64,000 nt of DNA, taken from the NCBI RefSeq assembly GCF_040219335.1, contig NZ_JAVJSQ010000031.1, forward strand, positions 310,001-374,000, read 5' to 3'. This document shows positions 19,582-28,673 of the stretch, piece by piece. The DNA is from Gimesia sp. (GTDB lineage: Bacteria > Planctomycetota > Planctomycetia > Planctomycetales > Planctomycetaceae). A program made the position numbers and the translations under genes. Numbering within the stretch: the first letter of the stretch is position 1; the number at the start of each line of letters is the position of its first letter. The notes beneath the pieces were generated by a model. It made no database searches, was not told the DNA's origin, and was given only the letters and a program-made list of their open reading frames with translations.

Positions 19582-20892
19582 ATGGATCTGGAAAAAACAG
19601 GCACTACCGAAATCGGCAGTTACTTTATCTCCAACTACCCCCCTTTTTCGCAGTGGAGGCAGGAATACGTTACCCGCATCCAGGAAGTTCTGCACCAGCC
19701 CCCCGATACCAGCATTCCCATGGGGCTCTATATCCATATCCCCTTCTGTCGTAAACGCTGTAAATTCTGCTACTTCCGCGTCTACGAAAAACAGAATGCC
19801 AAAACCATCGAACGCTACGTTCAAGCCCTGCAGAACGAGTTCGAAATGCTCAGCCAGGTCGAAGCCATCAAGGGACGCACCCTCGACTTCACCTACTTCG
19901 GCGGTGGAACTCCTTCCTACCTGAGCTCCAAGCAACTCCTTTCGGTCCGTGATCGACTCACCAGCCTGCTTAACTGGGAAACCGCCCAGGAAGTCACCTT
20001 CGAATGTGAGCCGGGAACCCTCAACCTGGAAAAAGTCAAAACACTCAAAGAGATCGGCGTCACCCGTATCTCCCTCGGCATCGAGAGCTTCAACGACAAA
20101 CTGCTCGAAGCCAACGGTCGCGCGCATCTCACCCCGGAAGTCTACAAAGCTTATGACTGGATCCAGCAGGTCGGCTTCCCCCAGGTCAACATCGACCTCA
20201 TCGCCGGCATGATGGGTGAGACCGATGACAACTGGTCGGACGCCGTCGAAAAAGCCGCCGAGTTCAATCCGGATAACATCACCATCTACCAGATGGAACT
20301 CCCTCACAACACGATCATCTCCAAAGAGATGAAAGAGATGGGCATCGACTCCCCCATCGCCGACTGGAAAACCAAACGCCGCTGGATGAACGAGGCCATC
20401 GAAACCCTGCAGGGCAAAGGCTACCACCTCGCCAGCGGAAATGAACTCGTCAAAAACCCCGAAACAGATCGCTTCGTCTACCGCGACAATCTGTTCCGCG
20501 GCAACGACATCATCGCCACCGGCGTCTCTTCGTTCGGTCACATGCAGGGCGTGCATTATCAAAACCTCGATCGACTGGAAGACTATCTCGAAACGGTGGA
20601 AAGCGGCAAGCTTCCCGTGAACCGCGCATTGGAACCCACCGAACACCAGCGGCTCATCCGCGAATTCATCCTGCAACTCAAAGAAGGACGCGTCCGTACA
20701 CAGCCCTTCATGGATAAGTTCGGCGTCAAACTCACGGAAGAATTCTCCGAAGCACTCCAGAACCAGCAGAAAGCGGGCTACCTGAATTATGATGATTCCC
20801 AGGTCGAACTGACCCGCAAAGGCATCCTGCAGGTCGACAGCCTGCTGACGGAGTATTTCGAACCGGAACACCGCATGGTAAGATACACCTAA
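19582..20892 (+). CDS. HemN/HemW-like radical SAM enzyme, non-canonical
   Basis: This 436-residue protein carries [20 protein letters not shown] (about residues 54-73): the CxxxCxxC cluster motif is intact, but it is followed by Tyr-Phe instead of the Asp-Phe of Hem[43 protein letters not shown] and [17 protein letters not shown] follow the HemN family order, and a C-terminal HemN-type winged helix region ends the protein. The canonical HemW gene is at 8.1 kb, so this second copy is probably a specialised enzyme. HemN-like class C methylases and cyclopropanases of natural-product clusters share this CxxCYF type. The neighbours (chorismate-lyase-like and halogenase-like genes) support that. 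Substrate unknown. Confidence 0.85.
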   Translation: MDLEKTGTTEIGSYFISNYPPFSQWRQEYVTRIQEVLHQPPDTSIPMGLYIHIPFCRKRCKFCYFRVYEKQNAKTIERYVQALQNEFEMLSQVEAIKGRTLDFTYFGGGTPSYLSSKQLLSVRDRLTSLLNWETAQEVTFECEPGTLNLEKVKTLKEIGVTRISLGIESFNDKLLEANGRAHLTPEVYKAYDWIQQVGFPQVNIDLIAGMMGETDDNWSDAVEKAAEFNPDNITIYQMELPHNTIISKEMKEMGIDSPIADWKTKRRWMNEAIETLQGKGYHLASGNELVKNPETDRFVYRDNLFRGNDIIATGVSSFGHMQGVHYQNLDRLEDYLETVESGKLPVNRALEPTEHQRLIREFILQLKEGRVRTQPFMDKFGVKLTEEFSEALQNQQKAGYLNYDDSQVELTRKGILQVDSLLTEYFEPEHRMVRYT

Positions 20893-20959
20893 GCGGCGGA
20901 TCTCCGGATCCCTGATCTCTCACACTGACCCTCCCCTGAATTAAAGAAGTTATGACCAA

Positions 20960-21496
20960 GTGAACCCACAAGACGAACTCGATGCACTTGTTAAACTGTT
21001 CCCGAACGAACAACGATTGTTCGAACGGGCCGAACACGTTTCTTCCGCGACCACTCCTGAGCCTTACAAATCCCTGCTCGCGCATTACCACCACATGACC
21101 ATCTCCATGGAGGAATATCACAAATCCCCCGTCGACGTCATCGTGCTGGATCAGAGACTCGATGAAAATGTATACAGCCGAAAAATCCTGCTCGTCAAAA
21201 CAGGCACCGAACAGGTGGTCCAGTTCGGCATCGTGCGGTTCAATTTCGACTATGTCACCCAGGCCGTTAAGGACGAAATCCTCGCAGGCCAGATCCCTCT
21301 GGGACGCGTATTGATCAATCATAATGTATTACGACACGTAGACTTAGGTGCCGTCCTCCGTATCACCGCCGGACCGGGGCTCGCCAATGTCATGCACATT
21401 GAACCCGGCCAGGTAACCTATGGACGCCTGGCGACCATTTTTTGTAATCAGCAACCCGCAATTGACCTCTTGGAAGTTTCGGCTCCACTGCTATAA
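20960..21496 (+). CDS. Chorismate pyruvate-lyase-like (DUF98) protein
   Basis: This 178-residue protein starts at GTG (20960; [17 protein letters not shown]). The C-terminal two thirds match the chorismate lyase/DUF98 fold: [54 protein letters not shown] and [21 protein letters not shown]. Family members cleave chorismate to 4-hydroxybenzoate (UbiC-like) or related hydroxybenzoates; the Arg in YSRK and the Gly-Arg of LGRVL are the kind of residues used, but I cannot verify the full active site. It lies 67 bases after the radical SAM gene and 55 bases before the FAD enzyme in the same direction, suggesting a supply of an aromatic acid to that pathway. No ubiquinone genes are nearby. Confidence 0.75.
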   Translation: MNPQDELDALVKLFPNEQRLFERAEHVSSATTPEPYKSLLAHYHHMTISMEEYHKSPVDVIVLDQRLDENVYSRKILLVKTGTEQVVQFGIVRFNFDYVTQAVKDEILAGQIPLGRVLINHNVLRHVDLGAVLRITAGPGLANVMHIEPGQVTYGRLATIFCNQQPAIDLLEVSAPLL

Positions 21497-21551
21497 CTCC
21501 TTAACTCACAACACAAGACGGTCCTTTCAACTGTAGAGACAAAGGCTTTCC

Positions 21552-22844
21552 ATGATTGATTCGAGTACAACAGAACAGCCTGAAATCGAAACCGAATACG
21601 ACGTGATCATCATCGGGGCCGGCCCGGCCGGTACCGGTACCGGAGCCCTGCTCGCCGAACAGGGGCGCAAAACCCTCATCGTCGACCGGGCTCACTTCCC
21701 CCGCTTTCACGTCGGAGAGTCGCTGATTCCGGAGACCTTCTGGTCCCTCAAACGACTGGGACTGGTCGAACAACTCAAACAGACCGCCTTCCCCAAAAAA
21801 TTCAGCGTGCAGTTCGTCACCGATGAAGGTGTCGAAACCATGCCCTTCTACTTCCACGAATACAAAGACCACGAAAGCTCGCAGACCTGGCAGGTCCTCC
21901 GAGCCGAGTTCGATCAGATGCTCGCCGACAATGCACAGAAACAGGGAGCCACCATCTGCACCGGTACCCAGGTTATGGACTTGCTCACCGAGGGAGAACA
22001 GGTCACCGGCGTCCGGGTGAAACTTCCCAGTCAGGAAACCCGCGAGATCAAAGCTAAACTCGTCGTCGATACCAGCGGGCAGTCCGCCTTCATCGTCAAC
22101 CGGCTCAAGCTCAAGCAGGCCGATCCGGTGCTCCGCAAAGGAACTGTCTGGGCTCACTTCAAAAATGCCCACAGAGACGAAGGCATCGATGAAGGCGCCA
22201 CCATCATCCTGCAGACCGAAGGCAAACACTCCTGGTTCTGGTACATTCCGCTCCCCGACAACGTCGTCAGCGTCGGCTGTACCGGCGACATGAACTACAT
22301 GTTCGCCAAAGATCGGGGCACCAGTGAAGACATCTTCTGGCAGGAAGTCGAACGCTGCTCGGCCATCAAACGTCGCCTGGAGAATGCCCAGCCCGACACC
22401 GAATTCATGACGACGAAGGACTTCTCCTACCATTCCTCGCAGCCAGTCGGACCGGGTTGGATGCTCGCCGGCGACGCGCTCGGCTTCATCGATCCCGTCT
22501 ACTCCAGCGGCGTCTTCCTGGCCCTCAAATCGGGTGAACTCGTCGCCGACACCATTAACGAGGCTTTCGAAGCCGACGACTTCTCCGTTGAACGACTCAG
22601 CCAGTGGTACCCCGGCTATCGCGCCGGAGTCGAGAACTTCCGTAAACTGGTCTATGCCTTCTACACTCCCGGGTTCAGCTTCGGCAGCTTCCTCAGACAG
22701 TATCCGCAGTTCAAAACCAACCTCGTCGACATCCTCATCGGCGACGTCTTCAAACCCGAAGTCGCCGAGATGTTTACCGTTATGCAGGACGAAATCCCCG
22801 AACTCGCCATGACCGATGACTCCGAAGTCGCTATGAAGAAATAA
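21552..22844 (+). CDS. Flavin-dependent halogenase-like FAD oxidoreductase
   Basis: This 430-residue flavoprotein begins with the dinucleotide-binding motif DVIIIGAGPAGTGTGALLAEQ (residues 17-37), then PRFHVGESLIPETFW. WFWYIPLP (about residue 227) resembles the WxWxIP motif of flavin-dependent halogenases, and GFIDPVYSSGVFLALKSG (about 310) fits their F-x-x-P-x-x-S-x-G motif. The same fold is shared with geranylgeranyl reductases and aromatic monooxygenases, so halogenation is a possibility rather than a conclusion. The catalytic Lys of tryptophan halogenases cannot be placed with certainty. It is the last gene of the five-gene block and is followed by a terminator 8 bases after its stop. Confidence 0.85.
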   Translation: MIDSSTTEQPEIETEYDVIIIGAGPAGTGTGALLAEQGRKTLIVDRAHFPRFHVGESLIPETFWSLKRLGLVEQLKQTAFPKKFSVQFVTDEGVETMPFYFHEYKDHESSQTWQVLRAEFDQMLADNAQKQGATICTGTQVMDLLTEGEQVTGVRVKLPSQETREIKAKLVVDTSGQSAFIVNRLKLKQADPVLRKGTVWAHFKNAHRDEGIDEGATIILQTEGKHSWFWYIPLPDNVVSVGCTGDMNYMFAKDRGTSEDIFWQEVERCSAIKRRLENAQPDTEFMTTKDFSYHSSQPVGPGWMLAGDALGFIDPVYSSGVFLALKSGELVADTINEAFEADDFSVERLSQWYPGYRAGVENFRKLVYAFYTPGFSFGSFLRQYPQFKTNLVDILIGDVFKPEVAEMFTVMQDEIPELAMTDDSEVAMKK

Positions 22845-22852
22845 TTCCCCCG

Positions 22853-22888
22853 CCGGTCTCTCACACAACTCAACAGACCGGTGTTTTT
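22853..22888 (+). terminator. Terminator of the 17.0-22.9 kb gene block
   Basis: The inverted repeat CCGGTCT / AGACCGG with a 15-base loop is followed by TGTTTTT. It starts 8 bases after the stop codon of the halogenase-like gene and marks the end of the co-directional block. Confidence 0.8.
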
Positions 22889-23156
22889 CATGCGCCCATA
22901 CTCCATCGCTGCTGATTCTGGCACTGATCAGATTCCCTCCCTGCGGCCCTGCTACCTGAATAAACTGAACTTGATTCGCCTGCCCCGAACCGTATGCTGG
23001 TTCCCTTCTGGCTCGCGCGCGAGGCGGGTCTGCGTGCACCGGAACAGCCCGAACCACTGACACAATTTCACCTGAACCCCCACCGCATTTCACCGACTGT
23101 TCACTGAAACCCAACGCACCAGTTCGCCATGTTCTCCCTCCCATGTTCAGGGCAGA

Positions 23157-23240
23157 CCAGGACAAACCCCGGCCGAATAAGGACAAAATCCAGGACACAC
23201 CAGGACAAAATCCGGCCACATCGGGACAAAATTCTGTCTT
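23157..23240. repeat. AGGACAAA direct repeats spaced 21-22 bases
   Basis: Four copies of (A/G)GGACAAA begin at 23159, 23180, 23202 and 23223. The spacings are 21, 22 and 21 bases, about two helical turns. The better copies extend to AGGACAAAATCC. A partial AGGACA at 23192 falls halfway between two of them, and GGCC follows the copies at 23159 and 23202. The set resembles iterons or a regulator binding array, but no replication gene is near. Confidence 0.65.
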
Positions 23241-23452
23241 GACCTCCCCGTGCGCTTCAGCAAAATCAAAACCGCGCGTAGGGGCAGTGCCTGTGTGCCT
23301 GCCCGCCGAACGACCATCCACCCCGTCCCGCTTCCCATGGATTCCCATATAGATCCTCCCTGTGAGCGGCAAGACGCTAACCGCCTGTAATAAAGGTCGA
23401 CTCCGATCCCAATTCCAGCAACGATCCCCCTTCCCCTCAAAATACCGGCTAA

Positions 23453-23493
23453 GCCCGAATGTAATTCGGGCCGAGCGCAGCGAGCAGGAAACT
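23453..23493. repeat. REP-like palindrome, copy 1
   Basis: GCCCGAATGTAATTCGGGCC (imperfect palindrome) is followed by GAGCGCAGCGAGCAGGAAACT. It shares this layout with four other intergenic copies in the window. It lies between the iteron-like array and the DUF1080 terminator. Confidence 0.85.
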
Positions 23494-23684
23494 GACAGTG
23501 TTGTATTCATTAAATAAAATCCGGTTCGACAGCAAATCCACACTATACGAGAATAAAGTAAACACGCAGGGACCACGCCTGACCTGACTACCAGCAAACC
23601 AGCCACGATCATCAGCAGATCATACGCATTCTCACCCACCACCCGCAGATGAAAATCCGGAACCACTCACTTCCCTCCAGCGCA

Positions 23685-23723
23685 CAAAAAAAGCCCTGCT
23701 CCGGTCATCACCGGAGCAGGGCT
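23685..23723 (-). terminator. Strong terminator of the DUF1080 gene
   Basis: On the minus strand the stem AGCCCTGCTCCGGT / ACCGGAGCAGGGCT, a perfect 14-pair hairpin with a 4-base loop, is followed by TTTTTTT. It starts about 20 bases after the stop codon of the DUF1080 protein. Confidence 0.95.
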
Positions 23724-23743
23724 CAGTTCACAATCGGGTGAAC

Positions 23744-24595
23744 TTATTTCTTGTCTTTCTTATACTCGGGTGCTTTACCCAGCGGATACAGGTCCCATTT
23801 ACGAACCCACATTTCCGCCATTTCGGTCTGCACCAGCAGCTTGCCATGATCGGGCTTGGCGTTGTAGCCGGCATTCACGACCACACCGTTGACCAGGTAT
23901 TTGATCTTGCCGCCGTCGCAGATGACGTCCATCCGGGTCCACTCGCCGAATTCGCTTTCGACGTCGTCTTTACCACGGAAACCGACTTTGTCAGCCCAGT
24001 CAGGGTCACGGCCCCACCAGTTGATCCGGCCGGAGCTGAGGGTGATCTCTTCACCATCTTTGTCCCAGACCTTTTCGCCGTCACGGTCTTTTTTGATCCT
24101 GGTTGTCAGCGAAGTCGGCAGTGTTTCGCCTGTCTTGGGATCTTTACCAGTCAGCACCAGGATATCGCCCACGCCACCTTCGATGATCTGAGCTTCGATG
24201 GATGCCATCCAGGTGTTGCCATAACCGCCGTCTGGACCATGACAGTGAATCAGCACGCCCGAATCGCGGGCACGGTCTTCCCGTTTACCCCAGGTCTTTT
24301 CGCCCCATTTGAATTCGATAACCATATGGTAATCGCGGTAATCTTTCTTGGTGATCAGGCCGCCATAGCCGTCACCCAGAATGTGCAGCATGCCGTCTTT
24401 GACCGTGAAGATGTGCTTGGGATCTTCATATTCGGTTCCCCGGTTCCAGACATACAGCCCGTCCAGGTTCTTGCCGTTAAACAGATGAATCACACCATCT
24501 TTCGGCGTGACCACTTTGTCCCCTGCCTCTGCTCCCACGGTACAGACAGCAGCCAGACAGACACAGGTGATCGAGAGGAGTCGTTTCAAAACCAT
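23744..24595 (-). CDS. Secreted DUF1080 (3-keto-disaccharide hydrolase) domain protein
   Basis: This 283-residue protein has a signal peptide (MVLKRLLSITCVCLAAVCTVGAEA). The rest is one DUF1080 domain, a concanavalin-like jelly roll frequent in planctomycetes: IHLFNGKNLDGLYVWN near the start, GGLITKKDYRDYHMVIEFKWGEKTW, SGVLIHCHGPDGGYGNTWMASIEAQIIEG and the closing GKLLVQTEMAEMWVRKWDLYPL. The family includes 3-keto-glycoside hydrolases acting on sugars outside the cytoplasm. It is monocistronic and ends at a strong terminator. Confidence 0.93.
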   Translation of the reverse strand: MVLKRLLSITCVCLAAVCTVGAEAGDKVVTPKDGVIHLFNGKNLDGLYVWNRGTEYEDPKHIFTVKDGMLHILGDGYGGLITKKDYRDYHMVIEFKWGEKTWGKREDRARDSGVLIHCHGPDGGYGNTWMASIEAQIIEGGVGDILVLTGKDPKTGETLPTSLTTRIKKDRDGEKVWDKDGEEITLSSGRINWWGRDPDWADKVGFRGKDDVESEFGEWTRMDVICDGGKIKYLVNGVVVNAGYNAKPDHGKLLVQTEMAEMWVRKWDLYPLGKAPEYKKDKK

Positions 24596-24948
24596 GTTTG
24601 CGCTTTCCTGAACTGGAGCACATTTCCAAAGCCCCGAGCCCCGGCCATGTGCTGCTCACAGCCCGCGTACGGGCCTGACAAAAGTATTTTCTTTAATAAA
24701 ATTAAGTTATTGAATGCCGTGACCAGACGCAAGAAGGAACATCAAAAAACTGGCCAACTGAATCAAAACAGAATCATCTGACCAAACTATCACAGGAGAT
24801 ATTTGACCAGAACAGGCAATCACTGTTATCCTAGCTCTAGAAAGACTTGGCCAGCGATTCATGGATTCAGATTCTGCGAAGTTGTCAGTACCGCTCACGA
24901 CAGAATTCATCATCAGCTAGCCAGATATCATTACGTACCGGAAATCAC

Positions 24949-27324
24949 ATGAAATTTCGTCCCCGCTGGCCGCTCGCTTGCCTGCTCCTGATTTTCCTCC
25001 TGCTCCTGTTTCGGCTCCTCTGGACACTGGGCTTCTCCGCTGATAGTTGGAGGCTCCTCGCCGATGAATGGCGCCAGCAGATACTCTCACTCACCAGTTG
25101 GGAAATTCCTGTCCCTTATCAGACGCCCGCGGAACAAGCCACTTACTGGGTCGCGCAAACCAGAGAAATAGATACAGCGCAACAGGACCCGCAGGTGGCA
25201 CTGGGAGCGGCCTGGATGCTGGATTCTCCTTGCGAGCTTTATAAAGACAGGCACTACTACTCTGCCCGTTTTGATAAACGCAGCTTAACTTACCTGCTAC
25301 TGATCGACCAGGAGTGGGAGCGAGAAACACTTGAAGCGATGGGGGATGACTTTGAACCAGTCGCCCGTGAAGCCTGCCTGAACCAGAGCAAGCTGGCAAT
25401 ACGACTCGCCCCTGAAAACAAAGACGTCTGGCGCAACCGGGCGATGCTCCTGTTTGAGCTTCGATACAACGCCAACACTCCGCCTTATTACAGATTCATC
25501 CCCCGACAGGAAAACTGGCAGAAAATCCTCGATGAATGCGCCAGACACGATCCGGAGAATGCTCTCTACGATTATCTGGCAGCCATCTATTTTTGGTCCG
25601 TTTCAAGCCAGCAGACTGGGGAACAGAAATTCGAAATCTTGGATTCATCGAAATATCAACACGCAAAAAAACGACTCCAGGCAGGACTAAAAAAAACATT
25701 TCTGGAAACCGCATATACTGGTAATGCTGAAACTTTCGCCTTTCTGTCTCATACCTCATTCCTGTTGGACCAGCAACTGGATCTAGTACAGAGCAGACAA
25801 GGTGAGGCAAGAGACCAACAGTTTCTGGTGAAGCTGTTACGATTTCTGGAACAGGAATTTTTATCTGAAGAGCGACAAAAGAATTACGAATCTGCTGCCT
25901 TGGTAGCACGCAATCTACTGCACATTTCGCAACAGCTTTCCGAAAAGAATACCTATTATTACTTCGCAGATATGAAACAGGTCTTTGAATTAAACGGACT
26001 TGTAAAGATATTAAACCTGCATAAAGCAGACCCTGGACTGCTCACCCCCGCTGAATACAAAAAGCTCTCACATGATCACAGCCAGTCACTTCTGAAAATG
26101 TACGAGTATGAAGAAGTCCTGAACCGCAAAACTCAGGAATCCTATCCTATCGACTCAACTCGTTTTTTTCAGTCAGCGCTGCTCTCGGCAACCTCTCTTA
26201 ATCTGGTTTTCATCACTCTTGCCAGCGCACTACTCTTCGGTGGTTTAAGCTGGTTTGGGAAACGCGATCCGAACCCGGAATTCGTCTCAATGGGATTCTG
26301 GCGGCCCTTAATCTGCTGCCTTTCCGGAATTGGAATCAGTCTGTTATTCTGGGGATTATACCCCGCGCAAATAATACCACTTCAGCTGCAATACCTCTCT
26401 CTACGATGGTTGTACTGGATCGGATATTTCCTGATCATCCTGGGCTTCCTGTATCTGATTCACGCCGGTTTTTCGATTCCCTGGCCAGAGCTCTTCGCCT
26501 TGTGCTGCTTAATGTCCATTCTGGTTTTATTCGTCTCTCAGTTCACCAACCTCTACCATTTGTGGTTTCAAACTCCTGTGGCGACCATCGTTGCAATTGC
26601 TGCAGTCTTGCTCCTCTTCGGTGTGCTCTCCCTGCGTTATTCAAGAAATTTCTTTGGCAAGAAACTACATTCGACGACGGTGTCTTTGCTTATCTGTGGA
26701 CTGGTCCTGCTCCTCGTAGCCATCGTGATGCCCTACGGTTTAAACCTGGCGAGGGTGTACCAGATCCCGGCTAACCTGATAGACCCCCTGTACCCTGTTA
26801 CCTGGAGAAATATTCTGGGCATGTACGCTATCGTGGGAATCCCAGAGTATAATTATGGCTTGTACGACTCAACCGCCAGTCAGATCTGGCTGGTCTGGTA
26901 CTGGCTCGCTGGAGAAGTCTTCGCAGCAGTGATCTCCCTCTCGCTCTTCTGCTCCTGGTATCTGAACAGGCAGGCTCGATTTGTTGAGGGAGGATTTTCC
27001 GAACTACTTCAAAATCGTAAAAGTATCACCCTCTGCCATGCAGGGAGAACACTGGCGAAAACATGTCTCTGGGCCGCATTACCGTTTTCCCTGGTTTATC
27101 TCGTCGTCACGCCCGCAGTGCTGAAACCAAACGAGGAAAAGACTTTGAAGCACTATAGAAAAATGGCCGATTCAGATTTTGCCCGGCAAGAAATCGAAGC
27201 CCTGCGCGCCGAAATTGTAGCCGAACCTGATACTATGACGCGGATCAGAAATCAGGCAGATAAAAATCAGCAACGATTTCTGGAACAGCCGTTTCCTCCA
27301 GAGCAAAGTGGGGAAGTCTATTAA
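24949..27324 (+). CDS. Large multi-pass membrane protein of unknown function
   Basis: This 791-residue protein belongs to no family I recognise. It begins with an N-terminal helix (LACLLLIFLLLLFRLLWTLGF). A soluble section follows (about residues 30-410), probably outside and possibly TPR-like helical, with QLDLVQSRQGEARDQQF and similar charged helices. From about residue 420 there are roughly eight to ten membrane helices (LVFITLASALLFGGLSW, LLIDQ-free hydrophobic stretches, LLICGLVLLLVAIVMPYGL) and a charged cytoplasmic tail. I choose the ATG at 24949 because translation from 24847 adds 34 polar residues before the membrane helix. It converges on folE2, the two stop codons sharing the TTAA at 27321-27324. 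Base composition is more AT-rich than the neighbours. Confidence 0.8.
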   Translation: MKFRPRWPLACLLLIFLLLLFRLLWTLGFSADSWRLLADEWRQQILSLTSWEIPVPYQTPAEQATYWVAQTREIDTAQQDPQVALGAAWMLDSPCELYKDRHYYSARFDKRSLTYLLLIDQEWERETLEAMGDDFEPVAREACLNQSKLAIRLAPENKDVWRNRAMLLFELRYNANTPPYYRFIPRQENWQKILDECARHDPENALYDYLAAIYFWSVSSQQTGEQKFEILDSSKYQHAKKRLQAGLKKTFLETAYTGNAETFAFLSHTSFLLDQQLDLVQSRQGEARDQQFLVKLLRFLEQEFLSEERQKNYESAALVARNLLHISQQLSEKNTYYYFADMKQVFELNGLVKILNLHKADPGLLTPAEYKKLSHDHSQSLLKMYEYEEVLNRKTQESYPIDSTRFFQSALLSATSLNLVFITLASALLFGGLSWFGKRDPNPEFVSMGFWRPLICCLSGIGISLLFWGLYPAQIIPLQLQYLSLRWLYWIGYFLIILGFLYLIHAGFSIPWPELFALCCLMSILVLFVSQFTNLYHLWFQTPVATIVAIAAVLLLFGVLSLRYSRNFFGKKLHSTTVSLLICGLVLLLVAIVMPYGLNLARVYQIPANLIDPLYPVTWRNILGMYAIVGIPEYNYGLYDSTASQIWLVWYWLAGEVFAAVISLSLFCSWYLNRQARFVEGGFSELLQNRKSITLCHAGRTLAKTCLWAALPFSLVYLVVTPAVLKPNEEKTLKHYRKMADSDFARQEIEALRAEIVAEPDTMTRIRNQADKNQQRFLEQPFPPEQSGEVY

Positions 27325-28352
27325 ACCGATCGTGATCCACTCGCCACGGCCGAAGCATCGTGTGGATGCAGGCTCTCCAGGTGATTGATCTCCACGCGGA
27401 AGTCTTTCACACCCTCGTAGCTGTCCAGGGCCGCTTTCAGTTTGCGGGCCGCGTCTTCGCAGAACATCAGGTTCGCACCGTTCAGTCGGGCGAATTCCTG
27501 CTCGTCTTCGCGTTTGACTGCGGTCTGCACCGGAGTCGCGATCACCCGTTCCAGGTAATCAATCAGCGTCTCGATGGGGAACTCGTCCACTCCCTCTTCC
27601 AGTTCCACAGTCACGTCAGCATGACTGCGCTGGCTGTGAGGAACTGCCAGAATCGCGTCCGGCGTGCCCAGCCATTCGAAGATCTCATCATGTGAGAGCT
27701 CGCTCCGGTCGCCGAAGGACCGTTCGAACGCCTGCTGGATCAGCTGACGTGACAGCGCGGCCGAACAGGGGCAGGCACTGGAGTAAGTCAGCTGCACCGT
27801 CAGTTGATGGCGGAATTGGCCCTGCTGGTAAGCACTCTGAATCGTCACCGGGTAAGCCCGCCAGCCGGAATGATCGGAAAGCAGCGCGGGCCGCTTCATA
27901 GAATGCTCGTACTTGAGAGTCAGGTAACTGTTCGAACTCATGTCGGCATGCGTCTTGACGAAGTCCTGCAGGATCTCGTTGACCACAGACATCGACAGCT
28001 CCGCGTCTGCCAGTCGATTGTTCAGGCTCAGGAACAGACGGGACATGTGAATGCCTTTCACACGCTCGTTATCCAGGCTGACGGCGGCATCGGCCCGGGC
28101 CGGGGTCCGGAAGACTTCACCGGCGGCATCCCGCAGACGCAGCACCAGCTCGACGCCCGACATCCCTACCCGATCCAGAGCCCCCCCGATATGAGGCTCT
28201 GATTCATTGGCAACATCGGGTAAAACTCGAGAAATCGGAGTCACACCTGCACCAGCGGAAGAAAGCGGTTGTCTGCCTTGCTCTGCAGAATCCATCTGCT
28301 TGAGGTTCAGTACATCGGATACAAATTCAAACATGCAAACGTCTTTCATCAT
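27321..28352 (-). CDS. folE2: GTP cyclohydrolase I, FolE2 type
   Basis: This 343-residue enzyme converts GTP to 7,8-dihydroneopterin triphosphate for folate or related pterins; the FolE2 (COG1469) type does not strictly need zinc. RVGMSGVELVLRL, HMSRLFLSLNN, EHSMKRPALLSD, VQLTYSSACPCSAALSRQL (metal-site Cys) and AVPHSQRSHADVTVELEEG are family blocks in order. The first 60 residues are a non-conserved extension; M at 28334 or later is an alternative start. The upstream TPR gene is separated by 321 bases, so it has its own promoter. Confidence 0.93.
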   Translation of the reverse strand: MMKDVCMFEFVSDVLNLKQMDSAEQGRQPLSSAGAGVTPISRVLPDVANESEPHIGGALDRVGMSGVELVLRLRDAAGEVFRTPARADAAVSLDNERVKGIHMSRLFLSLNNRLADAELSMSVVNEILQDFVKTHADMSSNSYLTLKYEHSMKRPALLSDHSGWRAYPVTIQSAYQQGQFRHQLTVQLTYSSACPCSAALSRQLIQQAFERSFGDRSELSHDEIFEWLGTPDAILAVPHSQRSHADVTVELEEGVDEFPIETLIDYLERVIATPVQTAVKREDEQEFARLNGANLMFCEDAARKLKAALDSYEGVKDFRVEINHLESLHPHDASAVASGSRSV

Positions 28353-28673
28353 CCAGTCTCAGGTGAAACGTCGAGTTCACTAAAGATTGTTCTATTCTTA
28401 ATGGGATTCAGGTGCTGCCGGTTACTATAGCAAAACCTTGCCATTATATCATTTAGTCCGCCTGATTCTTTTTTCAAGTCTCAAAATTCGATAAACGAAC
28501 CTGATTTATTGCTTTAGGTCCTGATTTCTGCTGATTTTACAGCGAAAAGCAATTCCAGACACTCCGGACCATTTCTCCCCCGAATCAACGCCGCTCAGGC
28601 CGACAGTTGACGTCTTGATCTGAACAGAATGCCCTCTGCCGTAGATCCACAGCCTCAGACATATGCTCTCCGT
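28353..28673 (-). other. Intergenic region upstream of folE2
   Basis: About 320 AT-rich bases lie between the TPR lipoprotein stop and the folE2 start, both leftward. No riboswitch-like fold, terminator hairpin or repeat is evident by eye. It presumably holds the folE2 promoter. Confidence 0.4.

Larger units (their letters stand above)
22889..23684. other. Long intergenic region with two kinds of repeats
   Basis: About 800 bases carry no gene I can support. It holds a set of AGGACAAA direct repeats (23159-23230) and a REP-like palindrome (23453-23493), listed separately. A long leftward open frame (21501-23666) crosses the whole region and the halogenase-like gene, but it lies antisense to that gene and its translation is low-complexity, so it is not called. 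Confidence 0.6.

Noticed and set aside
19396-20871. 491-codon leftward frame antisense to the radical SAM gene
   Set aside because: The sense strand has a complete radical SAM protein; the antisense translation is low-complexity and motif-free.
22853-22888. Possible attenuator or riboswitch at the halogenase-like gene end
   Set aside because: The hairpin lies after the stop codon and is followed by a T-run, so it is an ordinary terminator.
23157-23240. CRISPR array candidate
   Set aside because: The repeated unit is only 8-12 bases with spacers of about 10-13 bases, too short for a CRISPR array, and no cas gene is present.
21501-23666. 721-codon leftward open frame antisense to the halogenase-like gene
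   Set aside because: It has no recognisable domain, a low-complexity Glu/Gly/Val/Phe-rich translation, and lies opposite a gene with clear motifs. It arises because the sense gene avoids codons that read as stops on the other strand.
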